Positions 48,830 through 59,820 of a stretch of 64,000 bases of DNA are shown here, one piece after another; positions within the stretch are counted from its first letter, which is position 1, and each line of letters begins with the position of its first letter. The stretch spans positions 372,001 to 436,000 of the forward strand of contig CM038916.1 of the NCBI GenBank assembly GCA_021904315.1. Reading direction: 5' to 3'. A program made the translations under genes and the position numbers. Below the pieces are notes generated by a model. It worked only from the letters and a program-made list of their open reading frames with translations. It did not search any database and had not been told where the DNA came from. This DNA comes from Sphagnum magellanicum. Its lineage: Eukaryota; Streptophyta; Sphagnopsida; Sphagnales; Sphagnaceae.

Positions 48830-49480
48830 AGGAATTGTCCTTTATTCATTAGCTTCCCTTTGGTCATGTTTTGAATTATGTGCATAGTTGTTAATGTTCT
48901 ATAGCTCTAATTAAATCATTAGAATGTTAATATCAAGGTCCTTCCCATTCAATATCACATTATGAAAGATGCAATAGTAAACCACTACATTAAGTAGAAA
49001 TAGAAGATGTAAGTTAATTTTTAGAAGTAGTTTTCTAATTTAAAAAAAAAAATCCAAAATGTATTCCCTACAATACTTCTTCATTTGCATAAATGTTTCT
49101 TGTATAATGCATTTAGTATGGTATGCCAAAAATTATCAACTTGCTTGTGTGGAATTATCAACCATGGGAACAAATGATAACCTTTGTAAACAATTATGTA
49201 AGAATTGATTTACTCTTCATTATAATTTAAACAAAACAAGTCGTTGATTTAATGATTATTGTACAATATTCAAGAATGATGCATCATTCATGGAATTAGG
49301 CATTTCAACAAAAAACAATTCTAATTTTTTCCTCTAGTCAACCATAGCTTATAACTACATGTTATTAAGCTTTAGATTGGAATGAAAAGTAATTTCTTGC
49401 AAAAGGACCTTTCAATTTTTAAAGGTGAATTTGAACGATATCAATGGCACCATGGATAAATGATAGACCAAAATTTTTTT
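48830..49480 (-). pseudogene. PIF/Harbinger-type DDE transposase (ALP1-like), decayed
   Basis: Reading the minus strand in shifting frames gives the familiar order of a plant Harbinger/ALP1-like DDE_Tnp_4 protein: FIHGAIDIVQIHL (usually GAIDGTxIHI, first Asp kept), LKGPFARNYFSFQSKA, MPNSMNDASFLN, YPCYPWLI, a 'RSIVGNTFWIF' stretch where R-x-VVENAFGIL is usual, and LLLKINLHLLFL then CIFHNVILNGKD at the end. Many stops and frameshifts mean it is a relic. The transposase would cut and rejoin element ends; terminal inverted repeats and a 3-base target duplication were not found. Adjacent DNA up to about 49.98 kb may belong to it. Confidence 0.7.
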
Positions 49481-49989
49481 GAACCCAACTATTAACTTAC
49501 CAAGTCATCTCCCTCTGGCCTTTGATGTTATGTTGAAAAACAATACTAACATGTACGAACTTTGATGGAACCAAATGAACTATCAACTTTCAATCGCAAA
49601 CATCTCACTACAATGAAAGTATTTTGCACAATGAATGAGCTTGTAAAGGTAACATGCAATGCATTTTCCTTTAAGTACGACACATATGTATTTCATATCT
49701 TTCTTTTCCATTGAATATTTAAGTTTGAAAGTTAGAAGATTCACAACCACTTTACTAATTCTAAAATCTCCAATTCACCTTGAATCATTGTATTGACTCA
49801 AAAGAAAATGAAAATACCGAGTTGTAGACTTGGTTTTCACCCAATTGTCAAGGTCTTGGTTAAACATCAACTCATTGTAAAAACATGAAAACCTATGAAC
49901 TATTGTAGAATTAAGGAATTCATTATGACATGGAAAGCTATTTTACGCTTTGCAAATTTGAAAGAAAATTGATACATTAAATTGAATTT

Positions 49990-51060
49990 AGTTTCGTGAC
50001 ACAACAGAGATGGAATCCTCAAACACTTACATAAGGACTTCCAAAAAAATGTACCAACAACACCACCTTCAATGGCCTTGTGTTACAAAAATGAATAATT
50101 TGCAAGTGAGTAGTATTTGTGACCAAAATGAACAACAACAACAACCAAAACGAGTAGCAATAATAATTGAATTGAAAAAGCAACAACAATTGAAATGAAA
50201 AAGAAAAAAATGTATATGAAACATACAACAAAATTGAAGAGCACAAAGCAATGGAACAAGTAAACTAAAATGCATTAAAAATAAACAATTTCTTCCAAGA
50301 GGCGATGAAACAAGGGAACAACAATGAAAGCCTAAATGACTAGAGAAGAGAAAACTAACACCTCCTTATCTTGCACTGATCTTGAACAAGGGCATGTCAA
50401 ATTTTAACATAGGACACTCTAAACCCGACTTCTAGAAGCATTTAAAATGATGATATCACATTTATGATACCTAATGCCACAAAGCAAATTCCAATAATGA
50501 GTAATCGAAACTAGTATATGAGAGATTTTTTGGAATTCTTCGTATGATCATCCATGGACCATTCCAAAGACAATTTCAGAAATAACTACCTCATTTTCAA
50601 GCCTAACTATTTCATTCTTTTTTTAATAACTACTTCCTTTTTCTATTAACTTTCTTAATAACTATCTTCCACCTTTCCTAACAACTACCTCCATTTTGTA
50701 ACTCCCTCACTCTTTTTCCCTCTTCACCAACATGGATATGAAAAAACAAATTAGCATATGTCTTATCATGTCCATGAAATGTATATTGATTTAAATTAAA
50801 TTTGACATTGACATAATTAATGATGAATTATTAAAAACCATATGAAAACAAAAGAAAAAATTAAAATAGTCATTGGTAGTAGAGAATAGTGTGAAGCTCA
50901 AATAGGTAATTGCAAAACCCTAAAATTGCGATAACTTTTCATTATATACTAAACTACAACCCTAACTTTATGAATACCTAACCCCTATCTATGTGTGAAG
51001 TGGCTTTAAGCTACATAGCCTTAGGATAGCCCTTCAAAATAGCCCTTCCATTTTGGTAAA
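49990..51060. other. Intergenic DNA
   Basis: Short frames around 50.0-50.3 kb are made of CAA/AAC-rich low-complexity sequence. No gene recognised. Confidence 0.4.
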
Positions 51061-51099
51061 TTCTAAATTCGGTAGGCAAGTCACCAATAAGCCAGCCCG

Positions 51100-51285
51100 G
51101 TTGCTGGAGCCCGGTAGTGGCTGAGCCCACCATAATCAGCCACAATAAACGGGCCCATTCCCTTAGCCCATTCCTTCTGTGGCCCGTTCCCTGCACCCGT
51201 CCCCACTGTGGCCCGTTCCCTGGGCCCGTTCGTTCTGTCCGCTATGGCCCGTTCCCTGGGCCCGTTCCCTGTCTGACGCTTTCTA
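51100..51285. promoter_or_regulatory. GGCCC-rich tandem repeats with TGGGCC/GGCCCA motifs
   Basis: The phrase tggcccgttccctgggcccg and variants repeats about four times (51180-51285), with ggcccattcccttagcccattcc just before. TGGGC(C/T) 'site II' motifs are known in plant promoters of growth-related genes. The block is abruptly GC-rich in AT-rich surroundings. A downstream plus-strand frame (to 51527) reads through the repeat and has no recognised domain, so the block is more likely regulatory or a minisatellite than coding. Confidence 0.35.
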
Positions 51286-51529
51286 TTGCTGTTCTTCCTT
51301 CAAGAGTGCTCATTTGTTGTTCCTTTGCGTGCTCGCTCGTTGTCGGCACTGCTCGTTGTGATCGGCGGAGAGTTTTGGCTGCCTGCAATTGCTACAACAG
51401 GCGGACGCAGAAGCAGCTTCTTCAAGTTGTAATCTGTTGCTGGCCGGGTAGCAGCAGAAGAGGAGCTGAAACGAAAGTTTTTTTTTCAGACAAAGCCAAA
51501 ATAGGTTCAATTGTGACGATCGATTGAGA

Positions 51530-52323
51530 GGCAGGAATCTTTAATGTTTTTTTACAAATCTTTTTGGACATTTTTGTTGGACAATAATAATAGCACGCAG
51601 ATAGATAAATAGAATGTTGTGCTGGATTTTTGCTTCAATTTCACTTGCAAATGTTGTTATTAGGAGAGCAAGAAATGCAAACTTGTGCTTCTCTCTGCTT
51701 TAAATAAATTTTGTTACATCATCTTTGTTTCAATTGCTGGGAAATGGGTCGATGTAAGAATGAGAGTCTGACAGAACCAGCTCTTTTTTCGCTGTGCAGC
51801 TCTGATGATGTCTGATGCACATATATCAGTGAAGCTTATGCGATATTTGAGAAAAACTGTGTACTATATGAACTAGTTTTGTTTTTTTTGCCGACGCCAG
51901 TGATGGAATTTTTTTGCGTTGGTGTACAGGCCTTCTGAAGAACATTTCAAGACTAGAGAAAGACAGTGAATTGCGTAAGAACACACGTCTTCTTCTACAA
52001 AACCATGTAAAAGTTTCATTGATGCCTCTGTGAGAGAGAGAGAAATGCATCTGAAGGCTCTAACAATTTGTTTTTGTGTCTGATTCCCATTCTTTTTGGT
52101 TTATGTGAAGGAAATGTACAGGAGCCTTGAACATAGAGTCTTTGAGGAACAGGAATTTGTCGCCGTCTTCGTGAAATTTCTCCATTCCCTTGTTGCATTG
52201 CTGTGATGCGTTGTTGCAATGCAGGATTGCTGCTCGAGCAAGCGCATTTTCTTCTTCCATTCTTTTTTTCTTTTTGTGTTGCATTTGCAAGTAAGGGAGC
52301 AAGCTTCTTTCCTTTTCTTGCGT
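51530..52323. other. Probable 3' flank/UTR of the minus-strand gene at 52.3-53.3 kb
   Basis: Lies downstream of the stop codon of the charged-protein gene. Short frames on the minus strand (to 52016) follow the stop and show no domain. No RNA gene recognised. Confidence 0.35.
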
Positions 52324-53256
52324 TCATTCGCTTGAGTTTTCATCCTCCTCACTTGCTTCACTTTGGTTTGCTTTCGATTCTCTCTTGATTCCTTTGTCTT
52401 TGGCTTGATTCTTACACTGCTGCTGTTGATGATGACCCTTATTGTCGTTGTCGTCTTTTGGAGTTTGGTTCATGGATCCGCTCTCATCTGACTCGCTTGG
52501 TTTGGATTCAGTAGCCCTGGAATCGATCCGGGATTCGTCGTCATCGCCATCAGCATCATCTTCTTCTTCCTCTTCTTCTTCGTCATTATCTCTTTTGCTT
52601 TTGTTACGACGAGTTCTTTTGTTTTTCGACTTGTTGTACCTTGATTTGCCTGATGCTTTACTCCCCGCGCTTGTGACGCTTGCACTTTGCTTCGATTCTT
52701 TAGTATTGGTGCCCTTACTGGAGACCTGTTTTGTTCCGTAAACATTGCTATTGTTGTTGCTGATCGATCGTCGCCTCTTTGCAGGCTTTTTGTTGTTCTC
52801 TCCATCATCGTCGTCATCGGGAGCCTTATCGTAATCGGAGTCTGAAGGATCTGCGGCTGCATCGTCCGCCTGCACAAGCTCCAAAGATTCATGATTCCCA
52901 TCATTCTCCGGTAATTTCTCGTCATCACTCTCATCAGCAGCAACATCCCTTGCCCGCTTCTTCTTCCCTTTCTGCTGATCTCTACGATGATCGCCTGACT
53001 TGTCGTCGTCGTCGTCGTCGGGCTTCCCGCTGCGTTTCTCATGTTTTGGAGAAGCCGGATTGTGAACCGGCTCTTGCTCCTCTAGTACCTCGAACTCCGT
53101 TTCCTCCTCCACTCTGGCTCTCTTCCTTTTCCCCCCCGCATTCTTCCTCGTCGTCGTTTTCCTCTTCTTCGCATAACTTCTTCCCGTGCCCTTCCTCTTC
53201 CTCCTTTGCCTTCCCTTCCCATATCGACCTCTAGCTCTTCCTCTTTGAGGCGGCAT
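52324..53256 (-). CDS. Highly charged, probably nuclear disordered protein (310 aa), function unknown
   Basis: A single uninterrupted 310-codon frame opens with ATG at 53256-53254 and ends with TGA. The N terminus is Arg/Gly/Lys-rich (RGRARGRYGKGRQRRKRKG, then YAKKRK). The middle alternates acidic runs (DDDDDD near residue 80, DDDDD near 148) with basic clusters such as KKPAKRRR (about 155-162), a good bipartite-type nuclear signal. A Ser/Thr/Lys stretch, an EEEEEEEDDADGDDDE tract (about 224-239) and an acidic end follow. Many S-D/E motifs look like casein kinase 2 sites. No fold or catalytic motif is recognised; chromatin, nucleolar or ribosome-assembly roles would fit but are guesses. Long frame, higher G+C and an upstream GC-rich leader support a real gene; introns outside the frame cannot be excluded. 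Frames on the plus strand here are mirror low-complexity. Confidence 0.65.
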   Translation of the reverse strand: MPPQRGRARGRYGKGRQRRKRKGTGRSYAKKRKTTTRKNAGGKRKRARVEEETEFEVLEEQEPVHNPASPKHEKRSGKPDDDDDDKSGDHRRDQQKGKKKRARDVAADESDDEKLPENDGNHESLELVQADDAAADPSDSDYDKAPDDDDDGENNKKPAKRRRSISNNNSNVYGTKQVSSKGTNTKESKQSASVTSAGSKASGKSRYNKSKNKRTRRNKSKRDNDEEEEEEEDDADGDDDESRIDSRATESKPSESDESGSMNQTPKDDNDNKGHHQQQQCKNQAKDKGIKRESKANQSEASEEDENSSE

Positions 53257-53500
53257 TTTCGTGGAGTCTAGATTGTTAGACCCTGCTTTCGGACCTCCTC
53301 CTCCTTCTGTCTAGTATGGAAAAGCGAGAATTCTTATTTTCACATTTGGATTCTCCAAGCGTTGCGTCTGTCTGATCTGCGAACCTATCGACTCCCAAAC
53401 GACTTTTCAAACTCATTCGTTGCTTTGCAACAAGGGCGTGCGTGTTCTCCATTTTCTTGACCGTTGTGGCGGCCTCTGATCTAGGAGCGTCTTTGATTGA
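53257..53500. promoter_or_regulatory. Possible shared promoter between the charged-protein gene and a plus-strand transcript
   Basis: About 240 bases of moderately GC-rich sequence with CT-rich tracts (cctcctcctccttctgtc). It separates the minus-strand start at 53256 from plus-strand sequence with splice-like signals from 53.5 kb. No clear TATA box is assigned. Confidence 0.3.
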
Positions 53501-54690
53501 TTCCTGATTTTTTCCAGCTGCATTTTGACTCCTTTGTTCTCATTTTCTTTGTTTCTCATCAGCCGCCAGGGTTCATGAAGATGAGTCTGATCCTTTGCTT
53601 CTCAAAGGATGATGCAACTGTATGTCCCAATCTCTCAGTTCAGATTAACACCATCCTTCTTCAACACTTGATTCCGACGTTCATTCTTCTTCTACAGGAC
53701 TCTGATGGTATGTGTCTACTCACATGGTCATATCTTCTAGCTTAACAACATTGAATCCAAGTTCTATACTGCTGCCCACAAGAATTGTAACATGAGAATA
53801 CTAGAGTTCTTTTGAATGTGCTGCATACATGTCTTCTTCTTCCTCTTCCTTGATGGATCTGAATGCACTGAAATTGGAGGGCATTTGTGCCTTGGTTGCT
53901 TGCTAGTCATATCTTTCCTTCTTTCACACATCATCATTGAAGTGATTTCAGTGCACCTGTCCCAACTCAACAATCTGGGGATGTTGAAAGATGCGCAGTT
54001 GAGCTCCCTTCTCCTTTTAGGTTGATTACCACCACCTTCTCTGAAGAGTCTTCAACTTCTCTGTTTGATTCTGCTTCTTCAACAGAGTCTTCAACATATC
54101 TATTTGATGCAACATTACCATGACTTGTTGAGTATGGCAATGGTCAAATTTCTCCAACTTCATTTCAACTGTTGTGCAAGATGAGCTGTGGATCACAAAG
54201 AAGCCTGCCCAAGGAACAAGCTGCATCCCTCATTGACACAGTGCTAGTAAGTGAATGCATTCCATCAATGCATTCTCTTGCACATGATACCCACACTCTC
54301 TATTCGAGTGCCTTTTTCAGTATGCTGTGGTGTGATTATGATGAGTGTAAACAAACAATTTGGCATTGCAGATTTGCATTTGAATATAGGAACAGTCTGA
54401 TATTGTATATGCCTTGCTTTTTCTTGATACATCTAGAACAATCCAGAACAATTCCATCCAAGGATGCACTCTGGATTCACTTGAGGATTCCTGGATTGCT
54501 GGGACCACATCATATTCTTCTCTGTGGGAGGGACACCTCTATTGTTGTATTTAGGCTTCCAATCGTATATAGCAGTTTGAGTTTTGATGAAGCAGGAGAC
54601 AGGAGCACAGAAGTACAGATGACTTCTTCCTCAACACCCTTCTCTCGAGGCTTCATTGAGCACCACTTTGAGATAGAACTTGGATAAGTG
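53500..54690 (+). other. Possible spliced plus-strand transcript, unrecognised
   Basis: Several good plant-like splice signals occur: acceptor cttcttctacag at 53698 with donor GATG|GTATGT soon after, acceptor tgatttcag near 53950, and donor GCTA|GTAAGTG near 54245. An open frame at 54172-54687 (171 codons) has ordinary rather than low-complexity composition (for example SLPKEQAASLIDTVL) but no recognisable domain, and it crosses a strong donor. This may be exons of a gene I do not know, or a non-coding transcript. Confidence 0.3.
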
Positions 54691-55251
54691 AGAGATGCAG
54701 AGAACAATTTATTTTCATATCACTACTGTAATACTACTGTTCTCACACCATGTAATGGGAGATTGGTGGTTTGCAGTGGGGGAAAATTTCAGTGCACAAA
54801 TGCAAGATTTCAAATGGACAACAGCACAATTGAAGTAAGAATCAAAAAGAAATTGAAATGATAATGTGGTTGCTTGAATTTTTCTCATAGCCAAAGTCTG
54901 GAGAAGAACTTAAACAAGAGACACAATTTCCCGCTCTTCTGACAAACAAACTCACTCACGTACATTCTTTGAACACAATTTTTTCTCCTCTTGCATCCAG
55001 GCTTCCAGACTTCAATGTTTTGTTATAAGATCCATAACCTTTCTGCATTCCTTCTTCACCCTCTTCCCATAGTATGTAATGCAAAAAACGAAATGGTCAA
55101 AACTATTTATTAACTCTTTGTTGGAATGGGAACTATATTGTTTAGGGTTTTGGGGGCTGAGTAGGTAGTAAATTCAATACCGAAAAAGAAAAACGAGAAC
55201 TTTAGGGTGAATGTGATTTTGGTAAAAAATAAAAGTAGAGTTAAGAGAGTC

Positions 55252-55256
55252 AAAAA
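55252..55256 (-). terminator. Pol III terminator of tRNA-Lys
   Basis: A run of five T on the minus strand, 14 bases after the tRNA 3' end, the usual RNA polymerase III stop signal. Confidence 0.7.
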
Positions 55257-55269
55257 TAAGAAAGAAATC

Positions 55270-55341
55270 GCCGTCCCAGGGGCTCGAACCCTGGACCACA
55301 AGGTTAAGAGCCTTGCGCTCTACCAACTGAGCTAGGACGGC
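55270..55341 (-). tRNA. tRNA-Lys (anticodon CUU)
   Basis: All four arms pair: acceptor GCCGTCC/GGACGGC (7 bp), D stem GCTC/GAGC with AGTTGGTA loop, anticodon stem CAAGG/CCTTG with loop CTCTTAA (anticodon CTT, reads AAG), five-base variable loop TGGTC, and T arm CAGGG-TTCGAGC-CCCTG. Length is 72 bases with no intron and no encoded CCA, as in eukaryotic nuclear genes. A and B box promoter sequences are intact. It lies alone between protein genes. Confidence 0.97.
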
Positions 55342-55734
55342 TGTGCTGGAAATCCATCTAATATTAATTTTATTCAGAACTAAACTTCCATTTTGGAGCT
55401 GATGAGTTAGATGCCGTTTCTGAGTAAGGCAAGTTTAGGGTTTAGGGTTTCTGGAGTGCAATACTTCTTAGTCCAGCTTGCTGATGATTTGCATTATTGT
55501 TCTCCACGTTAGTAAGTTGCCCGAAGAGCTCGTCTCCTGGAGAGCTTCTTGACCCGCCACAATCCACTAAAGCAGAAAAAGAAACATGAATGAACGGGTG
55601 GACTATCAAGCAAAGCTCACTCCTGGTTCTTCGCGTTGTAAGCATAATTGATCATCACAAAGATCAAACAAGATGAAGGAAACAAAAGCCGGATTTTATG
55701 TCGGCGAGCTGCAAACCCAACACACACACACACA

Positions 55735-55770
<36 letters not shown>

Positions 55771-58700
55771 GCTTTAGGATTTCAGACTGGCTGCAACTAC
55801 TGCATACCCACAAAAGCTGGATGTCCAAAAGACTGGATTCAGGAGCTCCACACCCGAAAAAGCGAAGAAGAGGATGATGAGAAATGAAGCAAAGATCCAC
55901 GACGACGACAAACACTTGGCGACGACGACGAAACACTTGGCAACGACGACGACAACATCAACAAACCTCCAAAGTACTTCCAACATCCACCGCCAAAACA
56001 ATCAAACAAACAAACAAACAAACAAACAAAAAGACCAAAAACAAAGCAGCAAAATTTGGAAGGGAGAAAGGGGGAAGAAAAAACAATACACACACACAAA
56101 CCCAAAAGTATACTACCCATTGCACTTTTGGGAAAACACAAATTGATTGAAGAATGAAAACATGATCTTGTTGTGGTTTTGATGATTAATTTATCCATTT
56201 ATATGTTATTTTGTCTGCATTAATTTGTATGACTGAGGATTTTTGTTTTCCTTTCTACTCCCTTTTTCAGCTTTTTAAAGATTTCACTACTATTTTGTGG
56301 ACTTCATACTTATAATTCTTGATTTAGATGTTGTTTTTTCATTCTACATGCTATTTTGGAATTTCGCATTAATGCTTTTATTATCTTGTTGTTCTTATTT
56401 TCATGTGAAACTTTCAAGGTTGATGCATCCTCCTTTATTTGCAACCTTGGCTTTAATTTAATTAGGGATGAATTTGTGGGCAACAATCCATGCACTTTTA
56501 TTATTAGCTTGAATTCTTAGCTCTTGAAAGACAACCATTGCTTGCAAAAAAAAATTCAACAAATTCTTGAAACAATACAACAAGTACAAGTTGATAAATA
56601 AGGTCTCAAGAATGAATGTAAATATTGCCAATCCATGGACCTTTGGTGAAGTCAAGCCAAATCAAATCACGAGAATGTTTCACATGTTGCCATTGACATG
56701 GATTTATCACATGAAGATGCAAAACAAGTTAAGAATGGTTATCGAGGCAATATGAAAATCAAAAAGATTACACCACCATTTGTTCCAAAAGGCAAGCAAA
56801 AAAATCGTGATCAAGCCATTGAAGAAAATTGATCGCCTAATTGTAAACTCTATACAATTGTTTTAAGATTCTAAGACCTTATATTCAAAATATAAACTAA
56901 GGCTCTTAGTCCTTTGAAGTTGGACTCCTTTAATTTGGCCATATAAAAGGTTTCAACAAATTATTCATAGGTTGCAATGCCTTGACCAACGTTTGTTTTA
57001 TCTTTTCTCCATTGTTTCTTTTGCTTTGTGTCCCTCTCTCCAAAATTTTGTCCTTATTTGGATCCAAAATGTCATCTATTGAAATTTCAATAGCTAGAAG
57101 TCTTTGCAATCCTCTCACTTGTTTTGTGTTATTCAAATGTGAAACATATGTTTTTTCTAGAAATCTTCAAGTTTGTCATTTGCCTCTAATTGCATCTCTA
57201 TTTCTACTTCTCTTGCTCAACCAAAGTCAACTACATAAATGTGGATTATACACTAATTGTGTAAACAAATAATTAAAAATATAATATCCAATCATGGAGA
57301 AGTGGCATACCAATTTTCTTTAATAAAATCCTCCACCTCCCATGTAGTGATCCAAATGTACTTTCTATAGTCATTCAAATATTAAATAAAATAAAACTCC
57401 CTTGGACTTTCTCTCTTCATAATCCATTTTTTTCAACTTTGATTGCAAAGTAAAATCAAGGGTGCATTGAATAAGTGACATCACCTATCAACATGTAAGA
57501 TAAGAATTTTCATCTCATTGTCCTTTTACTAATGCCAATTTTTAAAAATAATGTTCATTGATGATTTTTTTTTGCCCACCCATAATCATAATTTTTAATA
57601 CAGTTGTTTTTATTTTTTCTAATTTTGCTTTCTCAAATACTAAGAATTTAAAAAATGTTATAATTATTGTACAAAACTCTCTAAAAATAATTGAAGTTTT
57701 ACCAATGGTTATCATGTACATGTCACCACAAGCCAAAAATGAAATGGATCCTTCCTTCTCAACCCCATCGCTTTACATTTATATATAACATCAATGAAAT
57801 TCCTTTGAAAGTCCAACTTCCCTTTTTCAAATTGTTGGATGAATCATGTGCATCTACCCATGCCATGATGATCATGCATGTTGTTGTTTTATTTATTTTT
57901 CATTTTCTTGTGAAGTTGTCAACACATCAAAATTGAAGATTGTTCATTATATATGTGTGCAATTGTGCAAACATGGTTTTATGCAATTAAATCACATCTA
58001 CATTTGGTTGTTGTCTTTTGGCCATCATGGAAAACGATGTTTAGCAAATCTCTACTTCACAAACCAAGAGGGATTAGAAGTTCCCTACAAGGAAGAGGAT
58101 AAGAAAGGGAGGTGATGTTGAGGTCAATTGCCAAGTGATGAGAGTTAAGTCTTCAAGGAATGCTTGTGGTTTTTTGTAATGTGTTAGCCTTGTGTGTAGA
58201 TTGTGGTGTGTTAATAAAATGCAACAACAAGATGAATGCATGAATTTTATGTTGCATTGTTATGTCATGATGGAATCAAGTTAAGTCATCTATGTCCGTT
58301 ACATTGGAACTTGCAACTTGTTTAACATCCTCTATTAGGTAGAATAAAATTAAGGATTGTTGTGAAAAGGATGGAAGCTCTAGGGGATTGCAAGCATGGT
58401 GACAAAATCTTATTTTTTATTCATTTCTTGCAAAATTGGGAATAGACAAACTTGTCAAGTGTGTTAGTTTAGATGTTTAATTAGTTCTTAGTTAATTAAA
58501 GATAAATTGAGTTAGTTAAGCTAATTAGTTAGTTTTGAATTGGTTCATGTGTGAACAAGGTTCAAGATATATATTATAGGATATAATCCCATCTTATGTG
58601 ACCTCAAATCACTTTTGACGATTTGAGATTTCATAGCATATTTTTTGCTTTGTAGTTTTTTTTGTTATGCAAATGTTTTTATTTTCTATGTTTTGGGCTT

Positions 58701-59820
58701 GGATTCTTATGTTGTTACAAATGAATCAATTTTTTGGTTTGAATGTGATGTACCATTCAAGGTATTTTCATGTTGTGTTGTGAGTGATGATAATGATGAT
58801 TATAGGTGCCTACATAAAAGCGCACGACAAACTATTGACTACTTAAAATTTTAATGGCATCTTCTTCATGTTTCTTTTTTTAATTAATTTTCTTGCAAAT
58901 TGGACTAATGTGCATACATAATTCAATTTTTAATTTATGTGTTTTAAATCAGAGGCTTTTTTCCAATTTTGTAATGTAACTATATTGGCAATCATTCTCA
59001 AGAGGAATTAGCCAAATTTGGCTAAAGGTCAGAGATGAAAGTAGAAAATTTCAAGAATCTTGCTATAATTTGGTGATCTGGAGGAACCAATTGTCCAAAT
59101 ATGGCAATTCCAGAATTTTTCTTTGGCATTTTTTTTTCAGAAAAAATCTTTGTAGGAGTTGCACTAGATCATTTTTTTCACCAAGTAAAACAAAACACTG
59201 GTGGTTTTTACATGTTTTACATTCACAATTTCAGAAATTAAATTCAAGTTAGCATAAATTCTTTTTAAAAAGGAAAAAGACAGCCCTGTCAAGACATCAA
59301 AGAGTCTGATATTTTGAGATTCTTTGAAAGAAAACATATTGAGATTTGTTATAAATTCAACCAATCTTTTTCATTGGGGTGAAATCTGTTAGACCACTGA
59401 ACCTCAATCCTTGGAAGATATAATTGTGCAGCAGAATAATATTAGATGGGTTTAGGAACATGGCATGGTTTGGGAAAACAATGATTTATAAGCTCTCCAA
59501 AACTTGAAGGAAATGAAATCAACAAAAAATCACAATAATAAAATGTGGGTTCCAAGTTTGCAATATAGTCAAGAGAATCAGCTCTAGAAAAACCCAAACT
59601 CTAGAACAAAATCAGCTGCTGCAACAAGCAGCAGCTGATAAATCTCAAAGCCATAGTTTACAATGATCATTTGTTGCTGCCAGATGGGAGCAAAGATCTT
59701 CCAAGGATTGATATAAAATTAGATGATGGGAAAATCAATTCACAAGAACTACAAGTGTGAAAATGATACCTAGAACAATAGAAGCATTTTAGAGCAGGTG
59801 TAACTACACATTGAAAAACC
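55342..59820. other. Intergenic DNA with telo-box and microsatellites
   Basis: A double telo-box (gtttagggtttagggttt) lies at about 55434-55451. A minus-strand stretch, TTTCTTTTTCTGCTTTAG followed by an open frame to 55442, could be a last exon of an unknown small gene, but no partner exon is seen. (CA)n and (CT)n runs occupy about 55720-55768; (ACAA)n is at 56003-56030. From 56.2 to 59.8 kb no gene is recognised; frames are short and AT-rich. Confidence 0.4.

Noticed and set aside
51117..51527. 136-codon frame through the GGCCC repeat
   Set aside because: Its first half is the tandem repeat and the remainder has no recognised domain; kept only as a possible regulatory or transcribed block.
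52442..53234. Plus-strand frames opposite the charged-protein gene
   Set aside because: Ser/Leu/His-rich mirror translations of GAC/GAA/AAG-rich coding sequence on the other strand.
56460..58115. Several 60-96 codon frames
   Set aside because: AT-rich, on both strands, with no consistent domain, splice structure or similarity that I can recognise.
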